Shown here one piece after another: positions 5,873-7,053 of a DNA stretch of 7,053 nt (its first letter is position 1; every line of letters starts with the position of its first letter). This DNA is from Lachnospiraceae bacterium UBA3645. Its GTDB lineage: Bacteria > Bacillota > Clostridia > Lachnospirales > Lachnospiraceae. The notes beneath the pieces were generated by a model. The model worked only from the letters and a program-made list of their open reading frames with translations. It did no database searches and had not been told where the DNA came from. The DNA lies in assembly GCA_002373555.1 (NCBI GenBank), contig DFKM01000223.1:1-7053 (forward strand), written 5' to 3'. The position numbers were made by a program, and so were the translations under genes.

Positions 5873-5895
5873 ATGAAAGAACTGTGTTCTTTCAT
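5873..5895. promoter_or_regulatory. Perfect inverted repeat in the hypB leader (10-bp arms)
   Basis: ATGAAAGAAC (5873-5882), spacer TGT, GTTCTTTCAT (5886-5895). Its place about 10 bases after the predicted transcription start suits a repressor operator or an RNA hairpin. The left edge GTATGA (5871-5876) equals the E. coli NikR half-site, but the right edge TCATCG departs from TCATAC and the gap is 15 rather than 16, so a NikR assignment is only a guess. Confidence 0.5.
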
Positions 5896-5903
5896 CGACG
5901 TTT

Positions 5904-5935
5904 GTGAAAATGCTTATGCAAGCAAGCATTTTCAC
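5904..5935. promoter_or_regulatory. Second perfect inverted repeat in the hypB leader (12-bp arms)
   Basis: GTGAAAATGCTT (5904-5915) pairs perfectly with AAGCATTTTCAC (5924-5935) around an 8-base loop. The inner bases can form a rival short stem (TGCTT 5911-5915 with AAGCA 5920-5924), and TTTTCA (5929-5934) can pair with TGAAAA (5941-5946), so alternative structures exist. No T run follows, so it is not a simple terminator. Confidence 0.5.
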
Positions 5936-6012
5936 TGCACTGAAAAACAAATGATCCGGACGCCGGAAGCCGTGCTTTCCGTGCGCCGGGTGTTGATATC
6001 GGGAGCGGATCA

Positions 6013-6681
6013 ATGGAAGATATGAAGATCATCGAACTGAAGGAATCGATTCTGGAGGACAATGATAAGGATGCCGATGTCCTTCGGAACGAACTGAAAG
6101 AGAAAGGCATCTGCCTGCTTAATCTGATGTCCAGTCCGGGCGCAGGCAAGACCAGCACACTGCTTGCCTTAAAGAAATATTTTGACGGGAATATCCGTTT
6201 CGGCGTCATGGAAGCAGACATCGATTCTGCGGTGGATGCGGAAACGATCCGGGAAGCAGGCATTCCGTCGATTCAGCTGCATACCGGCGGTATGTGCCAT
6301 CTGGACGCCGACATGACCAGGCAGGGCATCCGGGCTTTCGGGCAGGACGATCTGGACCTGATCGTGCTGGAGAATATCGGCAATCTGGTCTGCCCGGCCG
6401 AGTTTGACACGGGCGCGCAGATCAACATGACGATCCTTTCCGTGCCGGAGGGGGACGACAAGCCGGTCAAATATCCGCTGATGTATGAAGTGGCGGATGT
6501 CATGGCGGTGAATAAGATCGACGCGCTTTCCGTATTCGATTTTGACAAAGCGCGGATGGAAAAGGCGGTTCTCGCAAGAAATCCCGGCATGAAGATCTTT
6601 TATATTTCCGCGAAGACCGGGGAAGGCGTCGCGGAGCTGGCGGAGTATCTGATCAGAAGAGTAAGGGAGCTGAAAGCATGA
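6013..6681 (+). CDS. hypB: HypB-type nickel-insertion GTPase, first of a tandem pair
   Basis: This 222-residue SIMIBI-class GTPase matches HypB, which with HypA loads nickel into [NiFe] hydrogenase precursors using GTP hydrolysis. Visible are the P loop SSPGAGKT (40-47), the switch I-like EADIDSAVDAE (67-77), the G-domain metal-site motif GMCHLDADM with Cys95 and His96, ENIGNLVCP with Cys127, NKID (167-170) and ISAKTG (198-203). The three ligands correspond to the Cys-His-Cys metal site at the dimer interface of E. coli HypB. It lacks both the N-terminal CxxCGC site and a His-rich stretch, so it probably cannot store nickel. ATG 6013 has GGAG 7 bases upstream; ATG 6022 is too close to its purine run. 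It overlaps the next gene by ATGA. A CO dehydrogenase or other nickel enzyme client is possible, as no hydrogenase gene is in view. Confidence 0.92.
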   Translation: MEDMKIIELKESILEDNDKDADVLRNELKEKGICLLNLMSSPGAGKTSTLLALKKYFDGNIRFGVMEADIDSAVDAETIREAGIPSIQLHTGGMCHLDADMTRQGIRAFGQDDLDLIVLENIGNLVCPAEFDTGAQINMTILSVPEGDDKPVKYPLMYEVADVMAVNKIDALSVFDFDKARMEKAVLARNPGMKIFYISAKTGEGVAELAEYLIRRVRELKA

Positions 6682-7053
6682 GCGGCAATGTAAAGATCAT
6701 TTCGATCAATGAAAATATATTCGCGGGAAATGACAGAGCCGCGGAAGAAGTAAGAGCCTATCTGGAAGAGCGGGGCGTTTACATGATCAATGTCATGTCC
6801 GCGCCAGGCTCCGGAAAAACAACGCTGCTGACAGCGCTGGTGAACCGCCTGAAAGACCGCATCCGCATCGCGGAAATGGATGTGGATATCGAATCCACAC
6901 TCGATGCGCAGCGCGTGGCGGATGCGACCGGCGTGAGAGCTATCCAGATCCATAACAACGGGCTCTGCCATATCGATGCGGACATGACGTTCCGTGCCAT
7001 CAAAGAGTTCGGCGTGGAGGATACCGATCTGCTGATCCTGGAGAACATCGGCA
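6678..7053 (+). CDS. hypB: Second HypB-type GTPase (3' truncated by window edge)
   Basis: The ATG overlaps the stop of the first hypB gene (ATGA, 6678-6681), so translation is probably coupled; GGGAG lies about 12 bases upstream. The first 125 residues are visible: P loop MSAPGSGKTT (40-49), EMDVDIESTLDAQ (66-78), GLCHIDADM with metal-site Cys97 and His98, and LLILENIG at the edge. Hand alignment with the first gene gives roughly 45% identity with a single one-residue gap, so this is a paralogue and not a recent copy. It also lacks the N-terminal CxxCGC motif and any His-rich region. Family knowledge makes it a nickel-delivery GTPase. Whether the pair works as a heterodimer, or each serves a different nickel enzyme, cannot be told. 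The remaining C-terminal portion, with the third Cys ligand and NKxD, lies beyond the window. Confidence 0.9.
   Translation, partial: MSGNVKIISINENIFAGNDRAAEEVRAYLEERGVYMINVMSAPGSGKTTLLTALVNRLKDRIRIAEMDVDIESTLDAQRVADATGVRAIQIHNNGLCHIDADMTFRAIKEFGVEDTDLLILENIG

Noticed and set aside
5786..6013. 75-codon minus-strand open frame in the divergent promoter region
   Set aside because: It runs across both promoters and the inverted repeats, has no ribosome-binding site and no recognisable motif.

Overview
The window reads as chromosomal DNA of a moderately GC-rich (well over 50% by eye) anaerobic member of the Bacillota, most likely a gut-type Clostridia or Lachnospiraceae-like bacterium. This is inferred from gene content: a SpoIIE-type phosphatase fused to an RsbW-like kinase domain, a cytoplasmic GH3 glycosidase with the permuted domain order known from rumen clostridia, a P1-family aminopeptidase, and HypB nickel-insertion GTPases. 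No rRNA, tRNA, CRISPR array, transposase or phage gene is visible.

Left part (1-2338, plus strand): the 3' end of a SpoIIE/RsbW signalling protein; then a scar in which the C-terminal remnant of a short-chain dehydrogenase (minus) abuts the C-terminal DNA-binding half of an AraC regulator (plus); then an SGNH/GDSL hydrolase and a YfcE-type metallophosphoesterase. A family of short palindromic elements, TAACCCAYGG...CCGTGGGTTA around a GGACAGGCA-like core, sits at the 3' end of the genes. Four copies are present. In three of them the first TAA is the stop codon of the adjacent gene, and in the fourth it is an in-frame back-up stop. Each copy whose direction can be read is oriented like the gene it ends.

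Middle (2336-5744, minus strand): a two-gene operon transcribed leftward, with a GH3 beta-glycosidase upstream and a P1/S58 aminopeptidase 22 bases downstream. It ends inside the fourth palindrome, convergent with the metallophosphoesterase.

Right part (5745-7053): a 268-base divergent promoter region, then two different hypB-like genes in tandem, overlapping by ATGA; the second runs off the window. A good sigma-70-type promoter (TTGTAA, 17 bases, TAAAAT with an extended TG) and two perfect inverted repeats (10 and 12 bp arms) lie in the roughly 150-base leader of hypB.

The best leads are the stop-codon-bearing palindrome family, the deletion scar between a former divergent SDR/AraC pair, the tandem hypB genes with their structured leader, and an internal ribosome-binding site and ATG placed exactly at the start of the kinase domain of the SpoIIE fusion.
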